Source: Clostridia bacterium (GTDB lineage: Bacteria > Bacillota > Clostridia > Oscillospirales > CAG-272). From it: a stretch of 31,479 nt of DNA. The stretch is taken from contig JAKSPR010000002.1 of NCBI GenBank assembly GCA_024404655.1, positions 1 through 31,479 of the forward strand, written 5' to 3'. Shown here in pieces: positions 15,432 to 23,108 of this stretch (positions are counted from its first letter, which is position 1; each line of letters opens with the position of its first letter). A program made the translations under genes and the position numbers. The notes below the pieces were generated by a model. That model saw only the letters and a program-made list of their open reading frames with translations. It was not told where the DNA came from and did not search any database.

Positions 15432-15536
15432 ATAGAATATGTTCTATCAATTTATCCTGTTTTTCCTTGCCTTTCACGACTGCAATTCCATCTTAACCAC
15501 TGTTTTATATAGAACTCGTTCTGTATTGCGTTCTAT
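15432..15536. promoter_or_regulatory. Repeated inverted-repeat operators upstream of putP
   Basis: Two 16-bp sites, ATAGAATATGTTCTAT (15432-15447) and ATAGAACTCGTTCTGT (15509-15524), share the pattern ATAGAA-N4-TTCTrT. A third half-site GTTCTAT (15530-15536) overlaps the -35 box, so that TTATATAGAAC (15505-15515) and GTTCTATATAA (15530-15540) also form a perfect 11-bp inverted repeat. The 15335-15585 gap is AT-rich and otherwise holds only the promoter. Confidence 0.6.
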
Positions 15537-15554
15537 ATAATTTTATGTTATAAT
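15526..15554 (+). promoter_or_regulatory. Promoter of the putP-like gene
   Basis: TTGCGT (15526-15531) and TATAAT (15549-15554) have a 17-nt spacer. The -35 is weak and overlaps an operator half-site. Confidence 0.68.
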
Positions 15555-15594
15555 ATCACCCGAAAATAAAAAATTCTCCAAGGAGATGGAAAAA

Positions 15595-17127
15595 ATGACA
15601 AGCGAAAACATCCAACACCTTGCCGCGATGATCATTTACATGCTTGCAGTCGTCTGCATCGGTATTTACTTCGCGAAAAGGGCAAACAAAAACGCAGAGA
15701 GCTACTTCCTCGGCGGACGTTCCCTCGGCCCGTGGGTCGCAGCGTTCAGCGCGGAAGCATCCGATATGTCCGGCTGGCTCTTAATGGGTCTTCCCGGACT
15801 TGCATACTGGACCGGTCTTGCAGACGCAGGCTGGACGGCAATCGGTCTGTTCGTCGGTACATACCTCAACTGGCTGATCGTCTCCAAGCGTCTCCGCCGC
15901 TACAGTACACGGCTTGACGCCATCACGATCCCCGGCTTCTTCTCCAAGCGTTTCCATGAGAAGAAGAAACTTATCCTCACCGTATCTTCTCTGTTCATCA
16001 TCATCTTCTTTACTGTCTATGCGGGTCAGTGTCTGGCCTCCTGCGGTAAGCTGTTCATGAATCTGTTCGGCCTCGGTTATCATCAGATGATGATCATCGC
16101 CGCAGTCTTCGTCCTGTTCTACACCTTCCTCGGCGGCTTCCTTGCAGAAAGTGCTTCCGACTTCATGCAGGCCGTTGTCATGATCATCGCGCTGGTCGTT
16201 ATCTTCCTGCTGGCCATCCTCAATGCAGGCGGTCTCGGCGCTGTCATTGACAACGCAAAGAGCTATGACGGCTTCTTCTCCCTTCTGAAGACCGCAACTC
16301 CCTCCACCGAAACGGTCAATACCTTCGGTGCCGGCAAGTCTTTCAGCATTCTTTCCATTGCATCCGCCTTTGCATGGGGCCTTGGCTACTTCGGTATGCC
16401 GCAGGTTCTCCTGCGTTTCATGGGTATCCGTTCCGAGAAAGAACTGACCCGTTCCCGCCGTGTTGCGTGCATCTGGCTGTTCATTGCCATGGGTGCAGCT
16501 CTTATGATCGGTGTCGTCGGCAGAAGCGTTCCGGATATCAACTATCTCTCCAACGCAGAAGCTGAAAACATCTTCATTGACACCGCAACCAGATTCCTCC
16601 CGCCGATCCTCGCAGGTTTTGCCTGTGCCGGTATTCTGGCTGCTTCCATCAGTTCCTCTGACTCCTATCTGCTGATCTCCACCTCTGCTCTGGCAGAAAA
16701 CGTCTACCACGGTATCGTAAAGAAGAATGCAACCGACAAAGAAGTCATGTGGGTCTCCCGTATCTCCATGGCTCTGATCACCGTCATTGCAATGATCATC
16801 GCGTGGGATTCCAACAGCACCATTTTCGGTATCACCTCCTTTGCATGGGCAGGCTTCGGTGCGACCTTCGGTCCGCTGATGCTCTTCTCCCTGTTCTGGA
16901 AGCGTACCACGTATGCGGGCGCTCTTGCCGGTATGATCTCCGGCGGTGCAATGGTCTTCTTCTGGAAGCTCGTTCTCAACGGCCGCGGCGGTATCTTCGA
17001 TATCTACTGCCTGCTCCCCGCATTCATCGTCTCTGCCATCGTTATCGTCGTCGTTTCTCTCTGCGGCAAGAAGCCTGCAGGTGAAATCGCTGCAGATTAC
17101 GACGCCGTTGCTGCAAACAAGCAGTAA
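15595..17127 (+). CDS. putP: Sodium/proline symporter (SSS family)
   Basis: This 510-residue protein has about 13 membrane helices. It closely follows PutP: SAEASDMSGWLLMGLPGLAY at 52-71 includes D57, the equivalent of the Na+-binding aspartate in E. coli PutP, then YLNWLIVSKRLRRYS, a GYFGMPQVLLRFMGI segment and ILAASISSSDSYLLISTSALAENVY late in the protein. The length matches E. coli PutP (502). It drives uptake of proline, or a similar small zwitterion, with Na+. I chose ATG 15595 because AAGGAG is 9 nt away; the ATG at 15586 abuts the ribosome site. It has its own promoter and terminator. The operator-like repeats ahead of it imply specific repression; no regulator gene is adjacent. No proline catabolic genes are nearby, so an osmoprotectant or nutrient role cannot be separated. 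Confidence 0.92.
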   Translation: MTSENIQHLAAMIIYMLAVVCIGIYFAKRANKNAESYFLGGRSLGPWVAAFSAEASDMSGWLLMGLPGLAYWTGLADAGWTAIGLFVGTYLNWLIVSKRLRRYSTRLDAITIPGFFSKRFHEKKKLILTVSSLFIIIFFTVYAGQCLASCGKLFMNLFGLGYHQMMIIAAVFVLFYTFLGGFLAESASDFMQAVVMIIALVVIFLLAILNAGGLGAVIDNAKSYDGFFSLLKTATPSTETVNTFGAGKSFSILSIASAFAWGLGYFGMPQVLLRFMGIRSEKELTRSRRVACIWLFIAMGAALMIGVVGRSVPDINYLSNAEAENIFIDTATRFLPPILAGFACAGILAASISSSDSYLLISTSALAENVYHGIVKKNATDKEVMWVSRISMALITVIAMIIAWDSNSTIFGITSFAWAGFGATFGPLMLFSLFWKRTTYAGALAGMISGGAMVFFWKLVLNGRGGIFDIYCLLPAFIVSAIVIVVVSLCGKKPAGEIAADYDAVAANKQ

Positions 17128-17146
17128 ACCCTATCGCCTTCATCCG

Positions 17147-17198
17147 ACCGGGCTGCCGCAGACTCCTCCAAAGTGCGGCGCCCGGTTTTTATTTTTTC
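17147..17198 (+). terminator. Terminator after putP
   Basis: ACCGGGC-T-GCCGCA (17147-17160) pairs with TGCGGCGCCCGGT (17174-17186), 13 bp with one bulge and a 13-nt loop, followed by TTTTTATTTTTT. Confidence 0.9.
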
Positions 17199-17217
17199 GC
17201 TTTTCATCCTCGCTGGG

Positions 17218-17246
17218 TTGCAATCCTGCGCAAAAGATGTTATAAT
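17218..17246 (+). promoter_or_regulatory. Promoter of the acyltransferase-like / DUF6320 operon
   Basis: TTGCAA (17218-17223) and TATAAT (17241-17246) have a 17-nt spacer. AAGGAGG follows at 17263-17269, before the ATG at 17281. Confidence 0.82.
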
Positions 17247-17280
17247 AAAGTAATGTGAAAAGAAGGAGGTTATCTGCCCT

Positions 17281-18558
17281 ATGAAAAAGTGGATCAAGCT
17301 GGACAATGCCGCGAAAATCTATCCGCCGACACAGACGAAGAAGCGTGCAGCCATGTTCCGTCTGTCAGTCGTGCTGACGGAAGACGTCGATCCCGACATT
17401 CTTGCCGATGCCCAGTCAAATACCCTGCGCAGATTTCCGTCCTTTGCCTGCCGTCTGCGGCGCGGATTCTTCTGGTATTATCTGGAACACATGTCCGGCG
17501 AGCCGCCTATCTTTGAAGACGTCTACAGTCCCATGCAGAATATGAACGGTTTCCGGGAACATCATTTCATGTACCGGCTATTATATTCCAGGCACCGCAT
17601 CGCGGTGGAATGTTTCCACATGCTGACCGACGGCACGGGTGCTATGACCTTCCTTCTGTCCCTTGTCAATGAATATCTCCGCCTAAAATACGGCGTTGAC
17701 GGATCCGGAAAGGGTTCCAAGTTCGTTCTTTCCTGCGACGAAAAGCCCGCGCCGGAGGAATATGAGGACAGCTTCCTGCGCTATGCAGGCAAAACCATCA
17801 TCAGCCGCTCCGAAAAGGCCTCCTATCAGACAGGCGGAACACCGATGCCGCTGAACAAGCTCATGTTCATTTCCGGAACAGTCCCGACGGACAAGCTGCT
17901 GGAAAAAGCCAAGGAATACCATGTCAGCGTCGGCGTCTTCCTCGCGGCCAATCTGCTTTATGCGGTCCACAAGAAACAGCAGCACGAAAAAAGTGCACGC
18001 AAGCGTTCACTGCCCGTCAAAATTTCCGTTCCCATCAATTTGCGGCGGTTCTTCCCCAGCAAAACGGTGCGGAATTTTTCCTCCTTTGTCAACCCCGGTA
18101 TCGAAAGCCGCTTCGGCAATTTCACATTTGAGGAAATCCTTGCCCAGGTCGAGCACTTCATGGGGATGCACATCACGGAAAAGGAACTGCGCGCCCGCTT
18201 CTCTGCAAACGTTGCATCGGAGCACAATCCTTTTCTGCGTGTTGCGCCTCTGATTCTCAAAGACCCTGTCATGAAGATTTTCTTCCGTATGCAGGGAGAC
18301 CGTTATCACGCATCGTCTATCTCCAATCTCGGTGTCATCAATCTGGTTCCGGAGATTGCGCAGTATATCACCGCTGTTGATCTGACGCTCGGACGTCCTG
18401 CGACCCGCAGAAGCTCTTGTGCCTGCGTCAGTTATAACGGAAAAACCATCATCAATTTTTCCCGCACCACCATGGAAGCGGAAGTGGAACGGTACTTCTT
18501 CACCCATCTCGTCCGTCTGGGGATCCCGGTCTTCATCGAAAGCAACGGACGCTTCTGA
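17281..18558 (+). CDS. Alcohol acetyltransferase / condensation-domain-like acyltransferase
   Basis: This 425-residue soluble protein has the chloramphenicol-acetyltransferase-like layout. The N-terminal half has RRFPSFACRLRRGFFWYYLE and the active-site motif FHMLTDGTGA, with H113-x3-D117-G118. The C-terminal half contains an RKRSLPVKISVPINLRR strand and a late structural turn, LTLGRPATRRSSCAC. H113 is the expected general base; the doubled histidine of full condensation domains is FH here, as in many alcohol-acetyltransferase relatives. The family moves acyl groups from CoA or carrier thioesters onto alcohols or amines. The substrate is unknown and no carrier protein is nearby. AAGGAGG stands 11 nt before the ATG. 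The next gene begins 24 nt after the stop and is a frequent partner in Clostridia (recollection, not searched). Confidence 0.78.
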   Translation: MKKWIKLDNAAKIYPPTQTKKRAAMFRLSVVLTEDVDPDILADAQSNTLRRFPSFACRLRRGFFWYYLEHMSGEPPIFEDVYSPMQNMNGFREHHFMYRLLYSRHRIAVECFHMLTDGTGAMTFLLSLVNEYLRLKYGVDGSGKGSKFVLSCDEKPAPEEYEDSFLRYAGKTIISRSEKASYQTGGTPMPLNKLMFISGTVPTDKLLEKAKEYHVSVGVFLAANLLYAVHKKQQHEKSARKRSLPVKISVPINLRRFFPSKTVRNFSSFVNPGIESRFGNFTFEEILAQVEHFMGMHITEKELRARFSANVASEHNPFLRVAPLILKDPVMKIFFRMQGDRYHASSISNLGVINLVPEIAQYITAVDLTLGRPATRRSSCACVSYNGKTIINFSRTTMEAEVERYFFTHLVRLGIPVFIESNGRF

Positions 18559-18582
18559 TTCTTCTGAAAGGAGTTTTCTTTC

Positions 18583-19287
18583 ATGTCTTATTGTGTTCAC
18601 TGCGGTGTGGAGCTTGCTGACCATGAGAAGGAATGTCCTCTCTGCGGCACCGTAGTCATTGATCCCAACCGGACAAACAATGGTGATCCCATGTTCTCCC
18701 GCAAAATGGAGGACATCAAGGAGCAGCGGATCAATCCGCGCTTTATCGCCATGCTGATTTTCTGGATCACGCTTCTCCCCTTTGCCGCAACTGCCGGCAT
18801 CTTCATGATTTTTTCCCTCGGTCTGCGCTGGACGGTCTATGTTTTCGGTGCAGAGGTCTGTGTCTGGGCGTTCTTTCTGTTCCCGCTCCATTATCAGGGG
18901 ATCAAACCATACTGGAATGTACTCATCAATACCGCAGTCACTGCGGGGTACCTGTTTCTGATAGCCTTTATGCAGGAGAACAATTCGTGGTATCTGCCCC
19001 TCGCCCTGCCCCTGACACTGCTGACCTCAGCCGTCGCCGCCGCCATTGTCTTCATTCTCCGGCGTAAAAAACTGGGCAAGTTCGGGAAATTCGGATGGAC
19101 CGCCATTTCCGCGTCGGTTTACCTGTTTGCCATTGATATCTGCATCACGCATTTTGTCAGCGGCTTCTTTTTCCCGCTGTGGTCCTGGTTCGTGGGTATC
19201 CCCTTCGCCGCTCTCGGCGTGGTCTGTGTGCTGATCTCCGGGAATGCTGCGCTCAGCGAATGGATCCGGAAAAATATGTTTATCTGA
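18583..19287 (+). CDS. DUF6320-type membrane protein with N-terminal zinc ribbon
   Basis: The protein has 234 residues. Residues 4-26 form a zinc ribbon, CVHCGVE and CPLCGTV, followed by a polar linker and six hydrophobic segments (about 51-67, 71-90, 93-107, 111-130, 138-158, 171-220). The layout matches DUF6320 proteins that sit beside alcohol-acetyltransferase-like genes; the name is from memory. AAAGGAG is 9 nt before the ATG. It has no catalytic motif I recognise. A membrane platform or export partner for the acyltransferase product is a guess. It ends the two-gene operon, with a strong hairpin just after the stop. Confidence 0.75.
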   Translation: MSYCVHCGVELADHEKECPLCGTVVIDPNRTNNGDPMFSRKMEDIKEQRINPRFIAMLIFWITLLPFAATAGIFMIFSLGLRWTVYVFGAEVCVWAFFLFPLHYQGIKPYWNVLINTAVTAGYLFLIAFMQENNSWYLPLALPLTLLTSAVAAAIVFILRRKKLGKFGKFGWTAISASVYLFAIDICITHFVSGFFFPLWSWFVGIPFAALGVVCVLISGNAALSEWIRKNMFI

Positions 19288-19298
19288 TATAGAAAAAT

Positions 19299-19332
19299 AC
19301 AGGTCAGCCGGACAGCTGACCTGTTGTTATTT
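19299..19332. terminator. Bidirectional terminator between DUF6320 and LacI genes
   Basis: ACAGGTCAGC (19299-19308) pairs perfectly with GCTGACCTGT (19315-19324), loop 6 nt. On the plus strand TGTTATTT follows. On the minus strand ATTTTTC follows, so it may be the better terminator for the regulator gene. Confidence 0.8.
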
Positions 19333-19350
19333 CCTTGATTTCCATTTCTT

Positions 19351-20373
19351 TTATTCGTTTTCTCCGGCAGCAGGGCCGGGACCCGCGGATCCCCGTTCGA
19401 TCAGTTTCCCTTCGATGATGATCCGCTCCGGCATATCGAATTCCTGCATTGCGATTTTCTCCCGCAGAAGATGGATACACAGGGAGACCTGTGTTCTGGA
19501 AAAGCTGTCGATGGTCGTCAGGGCAGGAATACTGTAAGCGGCTGCAGGGATATTGTTGATACCGATAACGGAAACATCCTCCGGAACCCGGACACCTTCG
19601 GCGAGGAACGAGGATATCATGCCAAGGGCGACCTCGTCATACGCGCAGATAAACGCGCTCGGCATGCCTGCAGACGGAGCCTTTTTCCGTTTTTCCAGAT
19701 AATAGTGTGCCGCTTCCTTGCCGATGGCTTCAAAACGGCAGCCGCTGATGCAGATATCCTCATCAGACACGGGGATGTGCATCTGCTCCGCCGCGCGGAG
19801 GAACGCTATCCGTTTGGTTTGTGTGTTATTTTCGCCAACAAAACCGATACGCCTGTGACCGAGCGCTGTCAGATAGCCAAGACAATGCTTCATATAAGCG
19901 ATATCATCAATCCCGATGAAAAAACCGCCGTTTTTGCTTTGAATCTGTCCTGATTCGGATAGTCTTACACAGGGAAGGTGTATCTCGGGAAAATCCGCCG
20001 TAATACCAACCAGAAGTACCCCATCTGTTAATCCGTCCTCCTGCAGCACATGCAGGACCCGTCGGTTGCTTTCATCCGCCAGACCTGCAATGTGGATCTC
20101 GGAATAAACGCCCGCTTCATCCAGAATCTCCACCGCTTCCGATACAATCCTTGCATAATACACCGAGACGATTTCCGGTACCAGAATGGCGATGCGCGGC
20201 ATCTTTTTGGCAAGATTCGTCTTTTTGAACCGGGGAGGCAATAATCCGTTTTCCTCTGCAATACGCAGGACGTGAGCTACCGTATCAGCGCTGATCTCCT
20301 CACTGCCGCTGAAAACCTTTGATACAGTTGCAGGTGAAACATGCGCAAGCTCTGCAATCCGCTTGTTTGACAA
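19351..20373 (-). CDS. LacI/GalR-family transcriptional regulator
   Basis: This 340-residue protein starts with a helix-turn-helix, RIAELAHVSPATVSKVFSGS (residues 5-24), a hinge-helix region around 45-58, and a periplasmic-binding-protein-like sensor domain (about 59-330). The sensor domain shows the family's GHRRIGFVG (about 171-179), FICAYDEVALGM and DVSVIGINNIP motifs. The start is TTG, with GGAGGGG about 6 nt upstream; no ATG or GTG fits as well. It is divergent from the solute-binding protein and GH28 genes, with a palindrome between the promoters, so it most likely represses them until a sugar ligand binds (inference). The usual LacI central CG of operators is absent from that palindrome. 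The C-terminus ends in a Gly/Pro/Ala tail. Confidence 0.93.
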   Translation of the reverse strand: MSNKRIAELAHVSPATVSKVFSGSEEISADTVAHVLRIAEENGLLPPRFKKTNLAKKMPRIAILVPEIVSVYYARIVSEAVEILDEAGVYSEIHIAGLADESNRRVLHVLQEDGLTDGVLLVGITADFPEIHLPCVRLSESGQIQSKNGGFFIGIDDIAYMKHCLGYLTALGHRRIGFVGENNTQTKRIAFLRAAEQMHIPVSDEDICISGCRFEAIGKEAAHYYLEKRKKAPSAGMPSAFICAYDEVALGMISSFLAEGVRVPEDVSVIGINNIPAAAYSIPALTTIDSFSRTQVSLCIHLLREKIAMQEFDMPERIIIEGKLIERGSAGPGPAAGENE

Positions 20374-20406
20374 AAATATCCCCTCCCGTTTTTCTTCTCT
20401 GCTATT

Positions 20407-20435
20407 ATGATACTAAAACCTGTGCAATTTGTCAA
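20407..20435 (-). promoter_or_regulatory. Promoter of the LacI-family gene
   Basis: On the minus strand TTGACA (20430-20435) and TATCAT (20407-20412) have a 17-nt spacer. Confidence 0.78.
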
Positions 20436-20447
20436 GAGACAGCAACT

Positions 20448-20460
20448 CGAAATTATTTCG
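20448..20460. promoter_or_regulatory. 13-bp palindrome between divergent promoters, candidate operator
   Basis: CGAAAT-T-ATTTCG is an exact odd palindrome. It lies 12 nt from each of the two -35 boxes, so a dimer bound here could affect both promoters. Confidence 0.5.
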
Positions 20461-20472
20461 TACCATGCGGTC

Positions 20473-20502
20473 TTGACAAAAACCCTCTGTTCCCTGTATA
20501 AT
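20473..20502 (+). promoter_or_regulatory. Promoter of the solute-binding protein gene
   Basis: TTGACA (20473-20478) and TATAAT (20497-20502) have an 18-nt spacer. The leader to 20571 contains a CTGCCGC/GCGGCAG inverted repeat (20522-20548). Confidence 0.82.
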
Positions 20503-20571
20503 GAATGCAGGAAACAAATGACTGCCGCGGTTTTCTGCCATGCGGCAGGCCAAAAAAGGAGTATCGTCATC

Positions 20572-22035
20572 ATGAAGAAAACATCCCGTTCTCTTGCGAT
20601 TCTGTGTCTTTCTGCTGTTCTGCTGACTCAGGCTGCTGCCTGCGGCGCAGAACCATCCGCTCCCCAGCAGACACAAGCACCGGGCACTGCCGCTGTGACG
20701 GAAGCAGCCGAAACAGAAGCACCGGAACCCACGCCTCTTGATGCACTGGAAGCCCGTGATATGGGCGGAGCGGAATTTGTCATCATTTCCCAGGACAACT
20801 CCGAACGTCAGAATTTCTATCACGAGGAAAACAAGGGCGATACCATCAACGATGCAATTCTCGCCCGTGACAACGAGGTGAGCGAAAGGCTGAATCTGAA
20901 AATCACCAGTATAGGATTTGATTCCCGCGCAGATGTTACCAGTGCTGTACAGAAGACCATTAATGCCGGAGACGAAGCCTACCACCTGATCATCAACTCC
21001 CTCTCCGACGGTATCCACACCCTGACATCTTCCGGCATGCTCTATGATTTGACCGAAATGCCCTATCTGCAGCTGGATGCGGAATACTGGAACAAATCCA
21101 TGTCCGAAAATCTCCGTATTTTCGGCAAACAATATTTCTCCACTGGCCCCATTGCACCGCTGTTCTATCAGACCCCCATTGTCATGATGTTTAACAAACG
21201 TCTGGCTCAGGATTACGATATCGGCGACATGTATCAGCTTGTTCTCGATGGCAAATGGACCATCGACAGGCTGTACGAAATGACCCACACACTCTCTGCC
21301 GATCTGAACAGTGACGGCAAAATGGATTCCTCCGATTTCTGGGGTCTGGTCACCGACGGAACCTTCGGCAATGCGCTTTACACCGGCGCGGGCTATAATA
21401 CCGTGGAACAGGTGGGTGACACCTATCAGCTGACCCTCGGCTCGGATCGTTCCGTGACACTGATCGAAAAATGTGCGGGCTATTTCGGTGACAGAAAGAC
21501 GGTCATCAATGACAAAAACGGTTCCGAAAGCTATGGACGTGATATCTTTGAAGCGGGCAATGCCCTGTTCATGGATTCTACGATCCTCGGTGTCCTCTAT
21601 CGCCGCGGCATGAAAGATGACTTTGGTATCATCCCCTGCCCGAAGCTGGATGAAGCACAGGAAACCTACTATACTGCCTGCAACACATGGCTTGCAACCG
21701 GTATCGCCGTTCCCATGCTGGTCTCCGATCCGGAGCGAACAGCGCTGATTATGGAAACGATGGCTTATATCTCCTATAAGAATATCCGGCCTGCGGTCTA
21801 TGAGATCACACTGCAGGGCAAGGTTGCGCGGGACGACGCTTCCTCCATCATGCTGGACTACATCTTCGGCAATGCGTCTTTTGACTTCAATACCATCTTC
21901 AATTTCGGCGACACCTCCATCCTTCTGCGTGAAGCGATGCTTGGTGAGCAGGAAAATTTCGTTTCCAAATACGAAAAGAAACTGAAGACTGCCCAGAAAG
22001 ACATCGACAAGGTTCTGAAATTTGCAAAAGAGTGA
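20572..22035 (+). CDS. ABC-type extracellular solute-binding lipoprotein
   Basis: This 487-residue protein begins with a lipoprotein signal: MKKTSRS, a hydrophobic core, and a lipobox ending TQAAAC with lipidated C24. A Pro/Glu/Ala/Thr-rich spacer to about residue 55 follows. The mature part has the pattern of large family-1 sugar-binding proteins (two alpha/beta lobes, many aromatic residues, a GTFGNALYTGAGY segment). AAAAGGAG is 10 nt before this ATG; the frame is open further upstream but passes through the promoter and is not translated. It is the first gene of a transcript with the GH28-like gene. No permease or ATPase gene is present on either side, so its transporter must be encoded elsewhere. 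The ligand is unknown; a pectin-derived oligosaccharide fits the neighbour. Confidence 0.85.
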   Translation: MKKTSRSLAILCLSAVLLTQAAACGAEPSAPQQTQAPGTAAVTEAAETEAPEPTPLDALEARDMGGAEFVIISQDNSERQNFYHEENKGDTINDAILARDNEVSERLNLKITSIGFDSRADVTSAVQKTINAGDEAYHLIINSLSDGIHTLTSSGMLYDLTEMPYLQLDAEYWNKSMSENLRIFGKQYFSTGPIAPLFYQTPIVMMFNKRLAQDYDIGDMYQLVLDGKWTIDRLYEMTHTLSADLNSDGKMDSSDFWGLVTDGTFGNALYTGAGYNTVEQVGDTYQLTLGSDRSVTLIEKCAGYFGDRKTVINDKNGSESYGRDIFEAGNALFMDSTILGVLYRRGMKDDFGIIPCPKLDEAQETYYTACNTWLATGIAVPMLVSDPERTALIMETMAYISYKNIRPAVYEITLQGKVARDDASSIMLDYIFGNASFDFNTIFNFGDTSILLREAMLGEQENFVSKYEKKLKTAQKDIDKVLKFAKE

Positions 22036-22045
22036 GGTCGGCACA

Positions 22046-23053
22046 ATGGATTTCTTAACACAGCACGCAAAGGATACCACATATTTACAAAATCTTTTGA
22101 AAGACGCAAAAGAAGTCGTCATCCCGGAAAAGAATCCACTGACCGGGGATGATATCTGGAACATTTCCGAAGCGCTTCTTCTCCACAGCGATCTGACAGT
22201 GATCCTGGACGGCGCACACCTGCGTCTGCAGGACGGGGTTTACGCAAATATCTTTGCAACGGAAAATCCTCATGGCACCGGTGCCTGTGAGGAGCATAAC
22301 AATATCCGAATCATTGGTAAAAACGGTGCAACCCTGGACGGCGGTCTCCACAACGGACTGACCGAGCGCACAGCGAATACCGAGGGTCGTCCTTCGGTTC
22401 TATACAATACCCTCGTCTACATGCGCAATGTGACGGATTTTTCTGTTGAGAACATCCGCATCATTCATCCGCGGTACTGGGGTATGACGTTCTACTTCTG
22501 CGAAGATGGTGTCATCCGCAATATTGAATTTGAAGCAGACAATACTGCCCCAAATCAGGATGGCATTGACCTGCGTCTGGGCTGTCACGATATCCGCATT
22601 GAGCACATCACCGGCTCTACAGGAGACGACACCGTCGCCCTGACAGGCCTCATGGGTTACAGTGAGAGTGCAAAGCAGATTCCGGGCAAATCTCCCGACA
22701 TTCATCATGTACTCATCCGGGATATCTGTACTTATGTTACCGGAGGTCACGGCATTGTGCGTCTGCTCAACCACGACGGGATATGTCTCCATCATGTGGA
22801 AATTTCCGGTGTCTATGACCGTGCGGTCGATATTCCGGACGCCGTCCGCAATCAGGCTGCCATCCGTATCGGTGACAAGAATTATTCCCATATCCGGCCT
22901 GCGACGGATGATGAGACCCATCACATCCATGTGGAACATGTAAAAACCAACGCCCGTTTCTGTGCCGTCTGGCGTCACGGGAATCCCGGAACACTCACCT
23001 GTGAAGATATCGTCAACACAGCCGAAAACGGTGTTCTGATCAAAGATGTCTGA
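22046..23053 (+). CDS. GH28-family (polygalacturonase-like) glycosidase, cytoplasmic
   Basis: This 335-residue right-handed beta-helix has the GH28 catalytic boxes: NQDGID (D172), TGDDTVAL (D194/D195), GGHGI (H235) and AIRIGD (R274). In GH28 the three aspartates and the histidine are the hydrolytic residues; all are kept. The usual RIK box is RIG, so the substrate-contacting lysine is missing. No signal peptide is present, so it should act on imported short galacturonides or related sugars rather than polymer. The start at 22046 is set by GAGGT at 22034-22038, which overlaps the stop of the binding-protein gene and indicates translational coupling. It may be an exo-acting enzyme; the specificity is not readable. 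A strong hairpin follows. Confidence 0.85.
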   Translation: MDFLTQHAKDTTYLQNLLKDAKEVVIPEKNPLTGDDIWNISEALLLHSDLTVILDGAHLRLQDGVYANIFATENPHGTGACEEHNNIRIIGKNGATLDGGLHNGLTERTANTEGRPSVLYNTLVYMRNVTDFSVENIRIIHPRYWGMTFYFCEDGVIRNIEFEADNTAPNQDGIDLRLGCHDIRIEHITGSTGDDTVALTGLMGYSESAKQIPGKSPDIHHVLIRDICTYVTGGHGIVRLLNHDGICLHHVEISGVYDRAVDIPDAVRNQAAIRIGDKNYSHIRPATDDETHHIHVEHVKTNARFCAVWRHGNPGTLTCEDIVNTAENGVLIKDV

Positions 23054-23071
23054 TATTCCCATAACGAACCA

Positions 23072-23100
23072 ATCCCCTGTCCGGCTTCCGGACAGGGGAT
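23072..23100. terminator. 13-bp hairpin between GH28 gene and convergent transglutaminase gene
   Basis: ATCCCCTGTCCGG (23072-23084) pairs perfectly with its complement at 23088-23100, loop CTT. T-runs are poor on both sides (CTCTGTCTTT plus, TTGGTTCG minus), so termination is likely but less certain than at the other junctions. Confidence 0.65.
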
Positions 23101-23108
23101 CTCTGTCT

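Noticed and set aside
15432..15524. LexA/SOS boxes upstream of putP
   Set aside because: The sites have GAA-N4-TTC, whereas the Bacillus-type box is GAAC-N4-GTTC (GAA-N6-TTC). The spacing does not match.
15781..16710. Minus-strand open frame of 309 codons within putP
   Set aside because: It is the mirror of a membrane-protein gene, giving a Glu/Asp/Cys-rich translation with no domain.
20522..20548. Inverted repeat in the binding-protein leader as a riboswitch or terminator
   Set aside because: Only 7-bp arms with a 13-nt loop and no U-run; no conserved aptamer motif recognised.
20413..22164. Long minus-strand open frame (583 codons) opposite the binding-protein gene
   Set aside because: It is antisense to a clear lipoprotein gene with ribosome site and signal peptide. 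Its translation has no recognisable domain. Such frames arise from codon bias in balanced-GC genes.
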